The position numbers and the translations under genes were made by a program. The notes under the pieces are model-generated. The model made no database searches. It saw nothing but the letters and a program-made list of their open reading frames with translations, and had not been told where the DNA came from. Shown here piece by piece: positions 10,045 to 20,835 of a stretch of DNA of 64,000 bases; the first letter of the stretch is position 1, and every line of letters starts with the position of its first letter. This stretch comes from Pseudomonas sp. 10S4 (GTDB lineage Bacteria; Pseudomonadota; Gammaproteobacteria; Pseudomonadales; Pseudomonadaceae): the NCBI RefSeq assembly GCF_034344865.1, contig NZ_CP133774.1, positions 186,001 through 250,000 on the forward strand. Reading direction: 5' to 3'.

Positions 10045-10974
10045 ATGCGTATCGTCGTTGCTCTGGGCGGTAACGCCCTGCTCCGCCGTGGTGAACCCAT
10101 GACCGCGGACAATCAACGCGCCAATATCCGCGTCGCCACCGAACAGATCGCCAGGATCTACCCCGGCAACCAATTGGTCATCGCCCACGGCAATGGCCCG
10201 CAAGTCGGCCTGCTGTCGCTGCAAGCGGCAGCCTACACCTCGGTTTCGCCCTACCCGCTGGACGTGCTCGGTGCCGAAACCGAAGGCATGATCGGCTACA
10301 TCATCGAACAGGAACTGGGCAACCTGCTGGACTTCGAAGTGCCGTTCGCCACCCTGCTGACCCAGGTCGAAGTCAATGCCAAGGACCCGGCGTTCCAGAA
10401 CCCGACCAAACCCATCGGCCCGGTGTATTCAAAGGCTGAAGCGGAAAAACTCGCCGCCGAAAAAGGTTGGGCGATTGCCCCGGATGGCGACAAGTATCGC
10501 CGTGTGGTTGCCAGCCCACGGCCAAAACGCATCTTCGAAATCCGCCCGATCAAGTGGCTGCTGGATAAGGGCAGCATCGTGATCTGTGCTGGCGGTGGCG
10601 GCATTCCAACGATGTACGGCGCCAGCGGAAAACTCGAAGGCGTGGAAGCGGTGATCGACAAGGACCTGTGCTCGGCGCTGCTGGCCGAACAGCTGGAAAG
10701 TGATCTGCTGGTAATCGCCACCGACGTCAGCGCCGCATTTATAGACTTCGGCAAGCCAACCCAGAAAGCCATCGCCCAGGCCCACCCGGACGACATGGAA
10801 AAACTCGGCTTCGCCGCCGGCTCCATGGGGCCGAAGGTCCAGGCCGCGTGCGAGTTCGCCCGCCATACTGGCAAAGTCGCGGTCATCGGTTCACTCTCGG
10901 ACATCGAAGCGATCGTCCAGGGCAAGGCCGGCACCCGCATCAGCACAGCGACACCTGGCATTACTTACCTCTAA
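10045..10974 (+). CDS. arcC: Carbamate kinase
   Basis: Transfers the phosphate of carbamoyl phosphate to ADP, the ATP-making step of the deiminase pathway. The protein has 309 residues. The amino-acid-kinase fold begins at once with [15 protein letters not shown] (about 2-16). AHGNGPQVG (about 50-58) and the ICAGGGGIP loop (about 181-189) are nucleotide and substrate segments of the family. The start is preceded by GAAAGGACTGC. It is the last gene of arcDABC but is separated from arcB by a terminator-like hairpin and a REP, so its expression may be lower. Confidence 0.97.
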   Translation: MRIVVALGGNALLRRGEPMTADNQRANIRVATEQIARIYPGNQLVIAHGNGPQVGLLSLQAAAYTSVSPYPLDVLGAETEGMIGYIIEQELGNLLDFEVPFATLLTQVEVNAKDPAFQNPTKPIGPVYSKAEAEKLAAEKGWAIAPDGDKYRRVVASPRPKRIFEIRPIKWLLDKGSIVICAGGGGIPTMYGASGKLEGVEAVIDKDLCSALLAEQLESDLLVIATDVSAAFIDFGKPTQKAIAQAHPDDMEKLGFAAGSMGPKVQAACEFARHTGKVAVIGSLSDIEAIVQGKAGTRISTATPGITYL

Positions 10975-11037
10975 AAAGAAACTCAGCGGCAGGCCCGGGG
11001 TCTGCCGTTCTCCAATGCCTTCGAAGGAGAGATGTTT

Positions 11038-11397
11038 ATGGCTACGTTCGAGCCCGGTCACTTGCACATCGAGCGCCACGCGCTGAACAAGGACGATTAC
11101 AGCTACAACCTGTGCATCGACTATGAAGTCACCCAGGACCCCAAGGAAGGCAAGGGCATGCTGTTCAAGATGCATGGCAGCATCGAAGGCAAAGACATGA
11201 AAGAAGAGTTCTTTCTGCCCAAGGACCAAGCGTTTGACTTCGCCCGGCATGCCATGCAAATCGCACATAAACATGGCATCCCCAAAGAAGCCAACATCGC
11301 GTCGATGCACAGGACCTACGACGCAATGTTCGAGGACGTGCGGGCGCAGCTGGACGTTAAATCCGGCGACCCGGTGAAACCCGAACACCTCGAATAA
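11038..11397 (+). CDS. DUF5064 family protein
   Basis: A small soluble protein of 119 residues, with many His, Lys and acidic residues and no membrane segment or signal peptide. It resembles the DUF5064 family found mainly in pseudomonads, of unknown function. Two in-frame ATGs exist. The one at 11038 is chosen because GAAGGAGAG ends at a proper distance from it, while the ATG at 11032 is almost in contact with the ribosome-binding site. It lies 63 bases after arcC on the same strand and may be co-transcribed. Confidence 0.65.
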   Translation: MATFEPGHLHIERHALNKDDYSYNLCIDYEVTQDPKEGKGMLFKMHGSIEGKDMKEEFFLPKDQAFDFARHAMQIAHKHGIPKEANIASMHRTYDAMFEDVRAQLDVKSGDPVKPEHLE

Positions 11398-11441
11398 AGG
11401 GTTCTGTGCCGAACACAATTGTGCGAACACCAACGATCAAC

Positions 11442-11531
11442 TGTGGGAGCGGGCTTGCTCGCGAAAGCGGTCTGTCAGTCAACATTAATAGTGACTGAGA
11501 CACCGCTTTCGCGAGCAAGCCCGCTCCCACA
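11442..11531. repeat. REP/BIME palindrome pair
   Basis: TGTGGGAGCGGGCTTGCTCG and its inverted copy are about 45 bases apart. The element lies between the DUF5064 gene and gcsR. Confidence 0.9.
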
Positions 11532-11632
11532 GGGGATCATCGCCACACCGAAGACCTGCGCCAGATTTCACCTAACCCCCTCCTCCAAGGCATACTTGCC
11601 ACCCTCCGCACTCCAGAACCAAAAACCGCCCC

Positions 11633-13141
11633 ATGCGTATCCACGTCAGCTTCATCGACCGCGTCGGCATTACCCAGGAAGTCCTGGCCTTGCTCGGTGG
11701 GCGCAATCTCAATCTGGATGCGGTGGAAATGGTTCCGCCCAACGTCTACATCGACGCCCCGACCCTGAGCCCGGAAGTGCTCGAAGAGCTGCGCGATGCG
11801 CTGTTCAGCGTGCACGGCGTGCAAGCGGTGACGGTGGTCGACATCCTGCCCGGCCAGCGCCGGCACTTGCAGCTCGACGCATTGCTCGCGGCCATGACCG
11901 ACCCGGTGCTGGCCCTGGACAGCGCCGGCAAAGTGTTGCTGGCCAACCCGGCGCTGATTGCCTTGTACGGTCGCGAACCCGCCGGTGAAAGCATCACCGA
12001 ATTGTTTGCCGACCCGGCGCTGCTCGATGCCTTGCTGGAAAACGGCTTTCGCCTGCCGCTGCGCGAGATCACCGTCAACGGCCAGACCCTGCTGCTGGAC
12101 GCCACGCCGATCACCGACGCGGGCGCCCTGCTGACGCTGTATCAACCAAGCCGCATCGGTGAACGCCTTTCAGCATTGCACCATGACCACGCCGAAGGTT
12201 TCGATGCATTGCTCGGCGAATCCCCGGCGATTCGCACCCTTAAGGCTCGCGCCCAACGTGTCGCGGCCCTCGACGCACCGCTATTGATCCAGGGCGAAAC
12301 CGGCACCGGCAAAGAACTGGTAGCCCGGGCCTGTCACGCCATCAGTGCGCGGCACAGCGCGCCGTTCCTCGCGTTGAACTGCGCGGCATTGCCGGAGAAC
12401 CTCGCCGAAAGCGAACTGTTCGGCTATGCCCCCGGCGCTTTTACCGGCGCGCAACGGGGCGGCAAACCGGGGCTCATGGAACTGGCCAACCAAGGCACGG
12501 TGTTTCTCGATGAAATCGGTGAGATGTCGCCGTACTTGCAGGCGAAACTGCTGCGGTTTTTGAACGACGGCAGCTTCCGTCGGGTCGGCGGTGATCGTGA
12601 GGTCAAGGTCAACGTGCGGATCCTCAGCGCAACCCACCGTGACCTGGAAAAAATGGTCAGCGAAGGCTCCTTCCGCGAAGACCTGTTCTATCGCCTCAAC
12701 GTGCTCAACGTCGAAGTCCCGCCGCTGCGCGAACGCGGCCAGGACATTCTGCTGCTGGCCCGTTACTTCATGCAGCAGGCCTGCGCGCAGATCCAGCGTC
12801 CGATCTGTCGCCTGGCGCCGGGCACTTACCCGGCACTGCTCGGCAACCGCTGGCCGGGCAATGTGCGGCAATTGCAGAACGTAATCTTCCGCGCCGCCGC
12901 GATTTGCGAAAGCAGTCTGGTAGACATCGGCGACCTCGACATTGCTGGCACCTCCGTGGCGCGCCAGAGTGACAGCGACGTCGACAGCCTTGAGCAAGCG
13001 ATGGAAGAGTTCGAGAAGACGCTGCTGGAAAAACTCTACGTCAGCTATCCCTCGACCCGGCAATTGGCGAATCGGCTACAAACCTCCCACACGGCGATTG
13101 CCCATCGGTTGCGCAAGTACGGCATTCCAAACAAACCCTAA
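11633..13141 (+). CDS. gcsR: Sigma-54 enhancer-binding regulator of glycine cleavage, GcsR (TyrR/PhhR family)
   Basis: A 502-residue transcription activator. The N-terminal ACT-like domain (about 1-70, MRIHVSFIDRVGITQEVL) is the likely glycine sensor. A PAS domain (about 75-165) follows, then an AAA+ sigma-54 interaction domain with Walker A GETGTGKE (about 221-228) and the GAFTGA loop that contacts sigma-54 (about 268-273). A C-terminal TyrR-type helix-turn-helix (about 470-500) recognises DNA. It stands directly upstream of, and parallel to, gcvH-gcvP-sdaA-gcvT. In P. aeruginosa the equivalent protein PA2449 (GcsR) activates that operon in response to glycine. The paralog PhhR is the alternative by sequence family, but the context decides for GcsR. 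No clear ribosome-binding site precedes the ATG. Confidence 0.9.
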   Translation: MRIHVSFIDRVGITQEVLALLGGRNLNLDAVEMVPPNVYIDAPTLSPEVLEELRDALFSVHGVQAVTVVDILPGQRRHLQLDALLAAMTDPVLALDSAGKVLLANPALIALYGREPAGESITELFADPALLDALLENGFRLPLREITVNGQTLLLDATPITDAGALLTLYQPSRIGERLSALHHDHAEGFDALLGESPAIRTLKARAQRVAALDAPLLIQGETGTGKELVARACHAISARHSAPFLALNCAALPENLAESELFGYAPGAFTGAQRGGKPGLMELANQGTVFLDEIGEMSPYLQAKLLRFLNDGSFRRVGGDREVKVNVRILSATHRDLEKMVSEGSFREDLFYRLNVLNVEVPPLRERGQDILLLARYFMQQACAQIQRPICRLAPGTYPALLGNRWPGNVRQLQNVIFRAAAICESSLVDIGDLDIAGTSVARQSDSDVDSLEQAMEEFEKTLLEKLYVSYPSTRQLANRLQTSHTAIAHRLRKYGIPNKP

Positions 13142-13158
13142 GCCTTACTCGGTCAAAA

Positions 13159-13247
13159 TGTGGGAGCGGGCTTGCTCGCGAATGCGGTGTGTCAGTTGGC
13201 ATTGATGTGACTGACACACCGCATTCGCGAGCAAGCCCGCTCCCACA
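13159..13247. repeat. REP/BIME palindrome pair
   Basis: TGTGGGAGCGGGCTTGCTCG and its inverted arm, just after the gcsR stop codon. Confidence 0.9.
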
Positions 13248-13293
13248 GGGTTCTATGGCGCATTCAAAACCATGCTCGAAAGCGACCTTCATC

Positions 13294-13311
13294 TGTACTG
13301 AAAGCGCTACA
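13294..13311. promoter_or_regulatory. GcsR operator 1 (TGTACTG-N4-CGCTACA)
   Basis: A 7-4-7 dyad with outer TGTA and TACA. It fits the published GcsR operator pattern TGTAACG-N4-CGTTCCG only in part. It is centred about 200 bases upstream of the predicted sigma-54 start, a normal distance for an enhancer. One base separates it from operator 2. Confidence 0.55.
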
Positions 13312-13312
13312 G

Positions 13313-13330
13313 CGGAACGATATCGATACA
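13313..13330. promoter_or_regulatory. GcsR operator 2 (CGGAACG-N4-CGATACA)
   Basis: Read on the minus strand this is TGTATCG-ATAT-CGTTCCG, one mismatch from TGTAACG-N4-CGTTCCG. It is the best match of the three. Its centre is 19 bases from the centre of operator 1. Confidence 0.65.
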
Positions 13331-13393
13331 ACCTCCTCCGATCGCCGCTGTGCAAGGCTTTGATCCCATTACGCTTTTTTCTTTGCTTTGTGC

Positions 13394-13411
13394 TGTAGCG
13401 ATTTCGCTACA
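13394..13411. promoter_or_regulatory. GcsR operator 3 (TGTAGCG-N4-CGCTACA)
   Basis: A perfect inverted repeat, TGTAGCG-ATTT-CGCTACA, centred about 100 bases upstream of the predicted transcription start of gcvH. Same half-site pattern as operators 1 and 2. Confidence 0.65.
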
Positions 13412-13474
13412 GGCATTCATTTCGCTCGCCTCTCGAAAACCAACAAGGCCTTGATTCATAAGGACTTATTAACA

Positions 13475-13491
13475 TTGGCAGCGATTTTGCT
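13475..13491 (+). promoter_or_regulatory. Sigma-54 (-24/-12) promoter of the gcv operon
   Basis: TTGGCAGCGATTTTGCT holds GG at 13477-13478 and GC at 13489-13490 with exactly ten bases between, the invariant RpoN spacing (consensus TGGCAC-N5-TTGC). The predicted start is near 13502, about 70 bases before gcvH. With a sigma-54 activator gene directly upstream, the assignment is strong. Confidence 0.85.
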
Positions 13492-13573
13492 TAGTAACCT
13501 CCTATAAAGAAGGGCTTTTGCCCAAGCATTCAATCGCGTCCACCAGACGAGTCTGGCCCCCTTAGGAGTTTCC

Positions 13574-13957
13574 ATGAGCGAGTTGCGTTTTACTGAAGAT
13601 CACGAATGGCTGCGTACCGAAGCTGACGGCAGCGTCACAGTCGGTATCACCGCTTTCGCACAGAACGCCTTGGGCGACGTGGTTTTCGTACAACTGCCTG
13701 AGCTGCAGTCCTACGAAAAAGGCGCTGAAGCCGCCACCGTGGAATCGGTAAAAGCCGCCAGCGGCGTCTACATGCCGCTCGACGGTGAAGTCCTGGAAGT
13801 GAACCCGGCACTCGACAGCAGCCCTGAGCTGGTTAACGAAGATCCGCTGGGCGAAGGCTGGTTCTTCCGCTTCCAGCCAACCGACGCATCGGCTGTTGCC
13901 CAATTGCTGGATCAAGACGCTTACGACCGTCTGATCAAAGCCAACGCCGACGCCTGA
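13574..13957 (+). CDS. gcvH: Glycine cleavage system H protein
   Basis: A 127-residue lipoyl carrier that shuttles the aminomethyl group between the P and T proteins. The lipoylated lysine is residue 60 in ATVESVKAAS. The N-terminus ELRFTEDHEWLR and the ENVNxDP-like segment LVNEDPLGEGWFF are typical of the family. The ATG follows CTTAGGAGTTTCC. It is the first gene of the GcsR-controlled operon, with a 9-base gap to gcvP. Confidence 0.98.
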   Translation: MSELRFTEDHEWLRTEADGSVTVGITAFAQNALGDVVFVQLPELQSYEKGAEAATVESVKAASGVYMPLDGEVLEVNPALDSSPELVNEDPLGEGWFFRFQPTDASAVAQLLDQDAYDRLIKANADA

Positions 13958-13966
13958 GGAGCCGCC

Positions 13967-16816
13967 ATGACTATCAATCTCAGTACTGCCAACGAATTCA
14001 TCGCCCGCCACATCGGCCCGCGCTCCGGCGATGAGCAAGCGATGCTCAACAGCCTCGGCTTCGACTCCCTCGAAGCCCTGAGCGCCAGCGTCATCCCGGA
14101 CAGCATCAAAGGCACCAGCGTGCTCGGCCTCGAAGATGGCCTGAGCGAGGCCGATGCCCTGGCGTTGATCAAGTCCATCGCCAGCAAAAACCAGCTGTTC
14201 AAGACCTACATCGGCCAGGGTTACTACGGCACCCACACGCCGTCGCCGATCCTGCGCAACCTGCTGGAAAACCCGGCGTGGTACACCGCGTACACCCCGT
14301 ACCAGCCGGAGATTTCCCAGGGTCGTCTCGAAGCGCTGCTGAATTTCCAAACCTTGATCAGCGACCTGACCGGCCTGCCGATTGCCAACGCCTCGTTGTT
14401 GGATGAAGCCACTGCCGCCGCCGAAGCGATGACCTTCTGCAAACGCCTGAGCAAGAACAAGGGCAGCCATGCGTTCTTCGCTTCCGTGCATTGCCACCCG
14501 CAAACCCTCGACGTGCTGCGCACCCGTGCCGAGCCGTTGGGCATCGACGTGGTGGTCGGCGACGAGCAAACACTGACCGACGTGACGCCGTACTTCGGCG
14601 CGCTGCTGCAATACCCGGCCAGCAACGGTGACGTGTTCGATTACCGCGAACTGACCGAACGCTTCCACGCCGCCAATGCCTTGGTCGCGGTGGCCGCTGA
14701 CCTGCTGGCCCTGACCGTACTGACCCCGCCGGGCGAGTTCGGCGCTGACGTGGCCATCGGCAGCGCACAACGCTTCGGCGTGCCGCTGGGTTTTGGTGGT
14801 CCGCACGCGGCGTACTTCTCGACGAAAGATGCGTTCAAGCGCGACATGCCGGGCCGTTTGGTCGGCGTCTCGGTGGACCGTTTCGGCAAGCCGGCCCTGC
14901 GCCTGGCGATGCAAACCCGCGAGCAACATATCCGCCGCGAGAAGGCCACCAGCAACATCTGCACGGCGCAGGTTTTGCTGGCCAACATCGCCAGCATGTA
15001 CGCCGTTTATCACGGCCCGAAAGGCCTGACGCAGATCGCCAACCGCGTGCATCACCTGACGGCGATTCTGGCCAAAGGCTTGAGCGCACTCGGTCTCACG
15101 GTTGAGCAGGAAAACTTCTTCGATACGCTGACGCTGAACACTGGCGCCAACACCGCCAAGCTGCACGACAAGGCTCGCGCCCAGCAGATCAACCTGCGTG
15201 TGGTCGATGCTGAACGTCTGGGCCTGTCCCTCGACGAAACCACTTCGCAAGCTGATGTTGAAACCTTGTGGGCGCTGCTGGCTGACGGCAAAGCGCTGCC
15301 AGATTTCGCGGCATTGGCTACAAGCGTTCAAAGCACCATCCCAGCTGAACTGGTTCGCCAATCGCCGATCCTCAGCCACCCGGTGTTCAACCGTTACCAC
15401 TCGGAAACCGAGCTGATGCGCTACCTGCGCAAGCTCGCCGACAAGGACCTGGCACTGGATCGCACCATGATCCCGCTGGGTTCCTGCACCATGAAACTCA
15501 ACGCCGCCAGCGAAATGATCCCGGTGACCTGGGCTGAATTCGGTGCCCTGCACCCATTCGCCCCGGCCGCGCAAAGCGCCGGCTACCAGCAACTGACCGA
15601 CGAACTGGAGGCGATGCTCTGCGCCGACACCGGTTACGACGCGATCTCGCTGCAACCGAACGCCGGCTCCCAGGGTGAATACGCTGGCCTGCTGGCGATC
15701 CGCGCCTATCACCAGAGCCGTGGCGAAGATCGTCGCGACATCTGCCTGATCCCGTCCTCGGCCCACGGCACCAACCCGGCGACCGCCAACATGGCCGGCA
15801 TGCGCGTGGTGGTGACCGCGTGCGATGCCCGTGGCAACGTCGACATCGAAGACCTGCGCGCCAAGGCCATCGAGCACCGCGAACACCTCGCCGCGCTGAT
15901 GATCACCTACCCGTCGACCCACGGCGTGTTCGAAGAAGGCATCCGCGAAATCTGCGGCATCGTTCATGACCATGGCGGCCAGGTCTACATCGACGGCGCC
16001 AACATGAACGCGATGGTCGGCCTCTGCGCACCGGGCAAGTTCGGCGGCGACGTCTCGCACTTGAACCTGCACAAAACCTTCTGCATCCCCCACGGCGGTG
16101 GCGGCCCGGGCGTTGGCCCGATTGGCGTGAAATCGCACTTGACGCCGTTCCTGCCGGGCCATGCCCAGATGGAGCGTAAAGAAGGCGCGGTCTGCGCCGC
16201 ACCGTTCGGCAGCGCAAGCATTTTGCCGATCACCTGGATGTACATCCGCATGATGGGCGGCGCCGGTTTGAAGCGTGCTTCGCAACTGGCGATCCTGAAT
16301 GCCAACTACATCTCCCGTCGCCTCGAAGAACATTACCCAGTGCTCTACACCGGCAGCAACGGCCTGGTCGCGCACGAATGCATCCTCGATTTGCGTCCGC
16401 TGAAAGACAGCAGCGGCATCAGCGTCGATGACGTCGCCAAACGCCTGATCGACTTCGGCTTCCATGCGCCGACCATGTCGTTCCCGGTGGCCGGCACGCT
16501 GATGATCGAGCCGACCGAAAGCGAATCCAAGGAAGAACTGGACCGCTTCTGCGACGCCATGATCCGCATCCGCGAAGAAATCCGCGCAGTGGAAAACGGC
16601 ACGCTGGACAAGGACGACAACCCACTGAAAAACGCCCCGCATACCGCGGCGGAAATCGTGGGCGAGTGGACGCATCCGTATAGCCGTGAGCAAGCGGTTT
16701 ACCCGGTTGCCTCCTTGATCGAAGGCAAGTACTGGCCACCGGTCGGTCGGGTCGACAACGTGTTTGGTGACCGCAACCTGGTTTGCGCCTGCCCGTCGAT
16801 CGAAAGCTACGCTTAA
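13967..16816 (+). CDS. gcvP: Glycine dehydrogenase (decarboxylating), P protein
   Basis: A PLP enzyme of 949 residues that decarboxylates glycine and loads the aminomethyl group onto GcvH. It is the single-chain form, with N- and C-terminal halves related to GcvPA and GcvPB. The PLP lysine is residue 703 in [17 protein letters not shown]. The N-terminal [16 protein letters not shown] and the internal [17 protein letters not shown] are family motifs. The ATG follows TGAGGAG. An uninterrupted 1,098-codon frame on the opposite strand is a high-GC artefact. Confidence 0.98.
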   Translation: MTINLSTANEFIARHIGPRSGDEQAMLNSLGFDSLEALSASVIPDSIKGTSVLGLEDGLSEADALALIKSIASKNQLFKTYIGQGYYGTHTPSPILRNLLENPAWYTAYTPYQPEISQGRLEALLNFQTLISDLTGLPIANASLLDEATAAAEAMTFCKRLSKNKGSHAFFASVHCHPQTLDVLRTRAEPLGIDVVVGDEQTLTDVTPYFGALLQYPASNGDVFDYRELTERFHAANALVAVAADLLALTVLTPPGEFGADVAIGSAQRFGVPLGFGGPHAAYFSTKDAFKRDMPGRLVGVSVDRFGKPALRLAMQTREQHIRREKATSNICTAQVLLANIASMYAVYHGPKGLTQIANRVHHLTAILAKGLSALGLTVEQENFFDTLTLNTGANTAKLHDKARAQQINLRVVDAERLGLSLDETTSQADVETLWALLADGKALPDFAALATSVQSTIPAELVRQSPILSHPVFNRYHSETELMRYLRKLADKDLALDRTMIPLGSCTMKLNAASEMIPVTWAEFGALHPFAPAAQSAGYQQLTDELEAMLCADTGYDAISLQPNAGSQGEYAGLLAIRAYHQSRGEDRRDICLIPSSAHGTNPATANMAGMRVVVTACDARGNVDIEDLRAKAIEHREHLAALMITYPSTHGVFEEGIREICGIVHDHGGQVYIDGANMNAMVGLCAPGKFGGDVSHLNLHKTFCIPHGGGGPGVGPIGVKSHLTPFLPGHAQMERKEGAVCAAPFGSASILPITWMYIRMMGGAGLKRASQLAILNANYISRRLEEHYPVLYTGSNGLVAHECILDLRPLKDSSGISVDDVAKRLIDFGFHAPTMSFPVAGTLMIEPTESESKEELDRFCDAMIRIREEIRAVENGTLDKDDNPLKNAPHTAAEIVGEWTHPYSREQAVYPVASLIEGKYWPPVGRVDNVFGDRNLVCACPSIESYA

Positions 16817-16869
16817 AAATGTAGGGGCGGGTTCGCTCGCCCCCACTCTCAAGAGCACCGCATATCCCC

Positions 16870-16959
16870 TGTGGGAGCGGGCTTGCTCGCGAATGCGGTA
16901 AATCAGTCACCATCAACGTTGCCTGACCCATCGCATTCGCGAGCAAGCTCGCTCCCACA
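16870..16959. repeat. REP/BIME palindrome pair inside the gcv operon
   Basis: TGTGGGAGCGGGCTTGCTCG and an inverted arm, in the 203-base spacer between gcvP and sdaA. In P. aeruginosa a glyA copy occupies this place, so the spacer may mark a loss or lack of that gene. Confidence 0.88.
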
Positions 16960-17019
16960 GGGTCCGTGCAAAGCCCCAGATTCCGTGAATTCCTATAACA
17001 AGAAACCGGAGAACAACTC

Positions 17020-18397
<1,378 letters not shown>

Positions 18398-18439
18398 TGC
18401 GCGCGCATTGGCATCTGCACACTTTTTCAGGAGCTGAAT

Positions 18440-19564
18440 ATGTCCACCGAACAATTGCTGAAAACCCCGCTGCACGCACTGCACATCGAACTCGGCGCGC
18501 GAATGGTGCCGTTCGCCGGCTACGACATGCCGGTGCAATACCCATTGGGCGTGATGAAAGAACACCAGCACACCCGTGATCAGGCCGGGCTGTTCGATGT
18601 CTCGCACATGGGCCAGATCCGCCTGACCGGCGCCAATGCCGCCAAAGCCCTGGAAACCCTGGTGCCGGTGGACATCATCGACCTGCCGGTGGGCATGCAG
18701 CGCTACGCAATGTTCACCAACGAGACCGGCGGCATCCTCGACGATCTGATGGTCGCCAACCTCGGTAACGACGAACTGTTCCTGGTGGTCAACGCCGCCT
18801 GCAAGGATCAGGACCTGGCGCACCTGCGCAAGCACATCGGCGACCAGTGCAGCATCGAGCCACTGTTCGAAGAACGCGCGTTGCTGGCCCTGCAAGGCCC
18901 GGCTGCTGTGACTGTGCTTGCACGCCTGGCGCCTGAAGTGTCGAAGATGACCTTCATGCAGTTCGCCCGCGTGAAACTGCTGGGCGTGGACTGCTTTGTC
19001 AGCCGTTCGGGCTACACCGGCGAAGACGGTTTTGAAATCTCGGTGCCGGCCGCCAACGCTGAAGCCCTGGCGCGCGCGCTGTTGGCTGAACCTGAAGTGG
19101 CGGCCATCGGCCTCGGCGCTCGTGACTCCCTGCGCCTGGAAGCCGGCCTGTGCCTCTACGGCCACGACATGAACACCGAGACCACCCCGATTGAGGCAAG
19201 CCTGCTGTGGGCCATCTCCAAGCCGCGTCGTGCCGATGGCGCACGGGCCGGCGGCTTCCCTGGCGCTGAATCTGTGTTCGCCCAGCAACAAGGTGGCGTC
19301 AGCCGTAAACGCGTTGGTCTGTTGCCGCAGGAACGCACGCCAGTGCGCGAAGGCGCAGAAATCGTCAACGAAGCCGGCGACATCATCGGTAGCGTGTGCA
19401 GTGGTGGTTTCGGGCCGACCTTGGGTGGTCCTCTGGCCATGGGTTACGTCGACAGTACTTACATCGCGATCGATACGCCGGTTTGGGCAATTGTCCGTGG
19501 GAAAAAGGTGCCTTTGCTTGTAAGCAAAATGCCATTTGTTCCACAACGCTACTATCGTGGTTGA
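18440..19564 (+). CDS. gcvT: Glycine cleavage system T protein (aminomethyltransferase)
   Basis: A 374-residue protein that transfers the methylene group from aminomethyl-GcvH to tetrahydrofolate and releases ammonia. The N-terminus has [20 protein letters not shown], followed by [12 protein letters not shown] (about 54-65) with the folate-contacting Asp region. [12 protein letters not shown] (about 191-202) and the [20 protein letters not shown] segment (about 219-238) are GcvT signatures. The ATG follows CAGGAGCTGAAT. It is the last gene of the operon, 42 bases after sdaA, and a terminator follows at 19750. Confidence 0.97.
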   Translation: MSTEQLLKTPLHALHIELGARMVPFAGYDMPVQYPLGVMKEHQHTRDQAGLFDVSHMGQIRLTGANAAKALETLVPVDIIDLPVGMQRYAMFTNETGGILDDLMVANLGNDELFLVVNAACKDQDLAHLRKHIGDQCSIEPLFEERALLALQGPAAVTVLARLAPEVSKMTFMQFARVKLLGVDCFVSRSGYTGEDGFEISVPAANAEALARALLAEPEVAAIGLGARDSLRLEAGLCLYGHDMNTETTPIEASLLWAISKPRRADGARAGGFPGAESVFAQQQGGVSRKRVGLLPQERTPVREGAEIVNEAGDIIGSVCSGGFGPTLGGPLAMGYVDSTYIAIDTPVWAIVRGKKVPLLVSKMPFVPQRYYRG

Positions 19565-19957
19565 TTGACTGTTTCTATAAGTAACGCGATTGCGTTAACA
19601 GTGCACTAATCTGTAACGCAACCGCCATAAAACAGTGCAGTCGTTCGATTATGAACTTTGCTTATAACGTTCGAAAACAATTGAACACCTTCATCGAATA
19701 AGCACGCACTAGTGGACCGACTAATAGCCACCAAGCCGAGCAAAACCGGGCCCCTCACAGGGGCTTGTTTTTTATCGGCTAGTTGGCGTAGAGTTTGTTC
19801 ACTGTGTTTGCATGGGTCGCTTGGAATCGTGACCTGGGCAGTAGCCTACAAGTTAGCTACATCCCGTTCTACGTCTTCTTACTTTCCTGCAACCAGCCCC
19901 AGTACTCTTTCATATGAAGGAGACTGTCATTAATTTTTGCGTCAAAGGAAATAAGAA
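19565..19957. other. gcvT-csp intergenic region and long csp leader
   Basis: No gene is visible in these 393 bases. They contain the gcv operon terminator at 19750-19773 and then about 185 bases of leader before the cold-shock gene, consistent with the long 5' untranslated regions of cspA-type mRNAs. I cannot identify a promoter with confidence. Confidence 0.5.
19750..19773 (+). terminator. Terminator of the gcv operon
   Basis: GCCCCT-CAC-AGGGGC followed by TTGTTTTTT, 186 bases after gcvT. A compact hairpin with T tail. Confidence 0.7.
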
Positions 19958-20170
19958 ATGTCCCAACGTCAGAGCGGTACCGTCAAGTGGTTTAACGACG
20001 AGAAAGGTTTTGGTTTTATCACTCCAGAAAGCGGTCCGGATCTGTTCGTGCATTTCCGCGCTATTCAGGGCAACGGCTTCAAGAGCCTGAAAGAAGGCCA
20101 GAAAGTGACCTTCGTTGCTGTGCAAGGCCAGAAAGGCATGCAGGCTGACGAAGTACAAGCAGAAGCCTAA
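19958..20170 (+). CDS. cspA: Cold-shock protein, CspA family
   Basis: A 70-residue single cold-shock domain that binds single-stranded RNA and DNA. RNP-1 is KGFGFITP (about 18-25) and RNP-2 is DLFVHFRAI (about 31-39). The N-terminus [15 protein letters not shown] is canonical. The phenylalanine in VHFRAI, where many CspA proteins have HHSAI, is common in the pseudomonad CapB-like group. The ATG follows AAAGGAAATAAGAA. It is monocistronic, with a strong terminator directly after. Confidence 0.95.
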   Translation: MSQRQSGTVKWFNDEKGFGFITPESGPDLFVHFRAIQGNGFKSLKEGQKVTFVAVQGQKGMQADEVQAEA

Positions 20171-20182
20171 CCTTCTGTAACG

Positions 20183-20217
20183 AAAAAGCCCCTGATGCTG
20201 ACATCAGGGGCTTTTTT
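20183..20217 (+). terminator. Strong terminator of the cold-shock gene
   Basis: AAAAAGCCCCTGATG pairs with CATCAGGGGCTTTTTT around a short loop. A long perfect stem with A and T flanks, twelve bases after the stop. Confidence 0.92.
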
Positions 20218-20266
20218 GTGCGCGTAAATCCGTAAAATGGCTTTCTTTTTTCGCCCAGAGGCTGCC

Positions 20267-20755
20267 ATGTCGAAACACTTGCTCAACCCCCAGGGCGACT
20301 TTCCCGCCGCTACCTTGGGCCGTCGCCTGGCAGCGATGTTCTATGACTTTCTGTTATGCACGGCCCTGCTGATCGTCACCAGCGGCATTTACAAGATGAT
20401 CCAGATGGCGATCATCGGCGAAGACAAGATGCGCAAGCTCACCGAAGCCGGCGCGCTGGACGGCGATCCATTGTTGTCGACGGTGCTGTTTTTCGTGCTC
20501 TTCGGTTTCTTCGCCAAGTTCTGGACCTGGTCCGGTCAGACCTTGGGTATGCAGGTGTGGTGCATCCGTGTTCAGAATGCTGACGGCTCGTCCATCAGCC
20601 TGTGGCAGGCGCTGCTGCGGTTTGTGGTGTCGATCGCGTCGTGGCTGTGTGTGGGGCTGGGGTTTCTCTGGCCGCTGTTCGACAAACAGAAACGCAGCTG
20701 GCATGACATGTATTCCAACACCCAGCTTGTTCGTGTTCCAAAGAAACAAAAGTAG
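20267..20755 (+). CDS. RDD family membrane protein
   Basis: A 162-residue inner-membrane protein with the RDD fold. The R and D of the first motif are in ATLGRRLAAMFYDFLLC (about 14-30). Membrane helices lie at about 22-42, 70-90 and 112-135. The GQTLGMQVWCIRV segment (about 92-104) is the second conserved RDD element, and KRSWHDMYSNTQLV is the family's C-terminal end. Function is not established; some RDD proteins act in ion transport. The start at 20267 is chosen over an in-frame ATG at 20237 because CCCAGAGGCTGCC lies just upstream and conservation starts there. Confidence 0.85.
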   Translation: MSKHLLNPQGDFPAATLGRRLAAMFYDFLLCTALLIVTSGIYKMIQMAIIGEDKMRKLTEAGALDGDPLLSTVLFFVLFGFFAKFWTWSGQTLGMQVWCIRVQNADGSSISLWQALLRFVVSIASWLCVGLGFLWPLFDKQKRSWHDMYSNTQLVRVPKKQK

Positions 20756-20762
20756 CGCCCAT

Positions 20763-20825
20763 AAAAAGATCGCAGCCTTCGGCAGCGCCCATAGGCGCGG
20801 AGCTGCCGAAGGCTGCGATCTTTTG
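20763..20825. repeat. Palindromic repeat (GATCGCAGCCTTCGGCAGC type), likely bidirectional terminator
   Basis: AAAAGATCGCAGCCTTCGGC at the left and the complementary arm ending GATCTTTT at the right, with a 20-base centre. It lies between the convergent RDD and nadA genes. It is a second repeat family, unrelated to the GGGAGCGGGC REPs; a single degenerate arm recurs at 58818-58856. Confidence 0.8.
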
Positions 20826-20835
20826 ATCTTGCTCT

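Noticed and set aside
13412..13573. A glycine riboswitch before gcvH
   Set aside because: No conserved aptamer pattern, and the sigma-54 promoter leaves only about 70 bases of leader. The activator gene explains the regulation.
13562..16858. A 1,098-codon open frame on the minus strand opposite gcvH and gcvP
   Set aside because: High-GC genes leave the opposite strand open. The product is low-complexity, rich in His, Gln, Val and Gly, with no domain, and gcvP is certain.
19774..19957. A classical cspA cold-box in the csp leader
   Set aside because: I could not find a convincing match to the enterobacterial cold-box, so only the long leader is noted.
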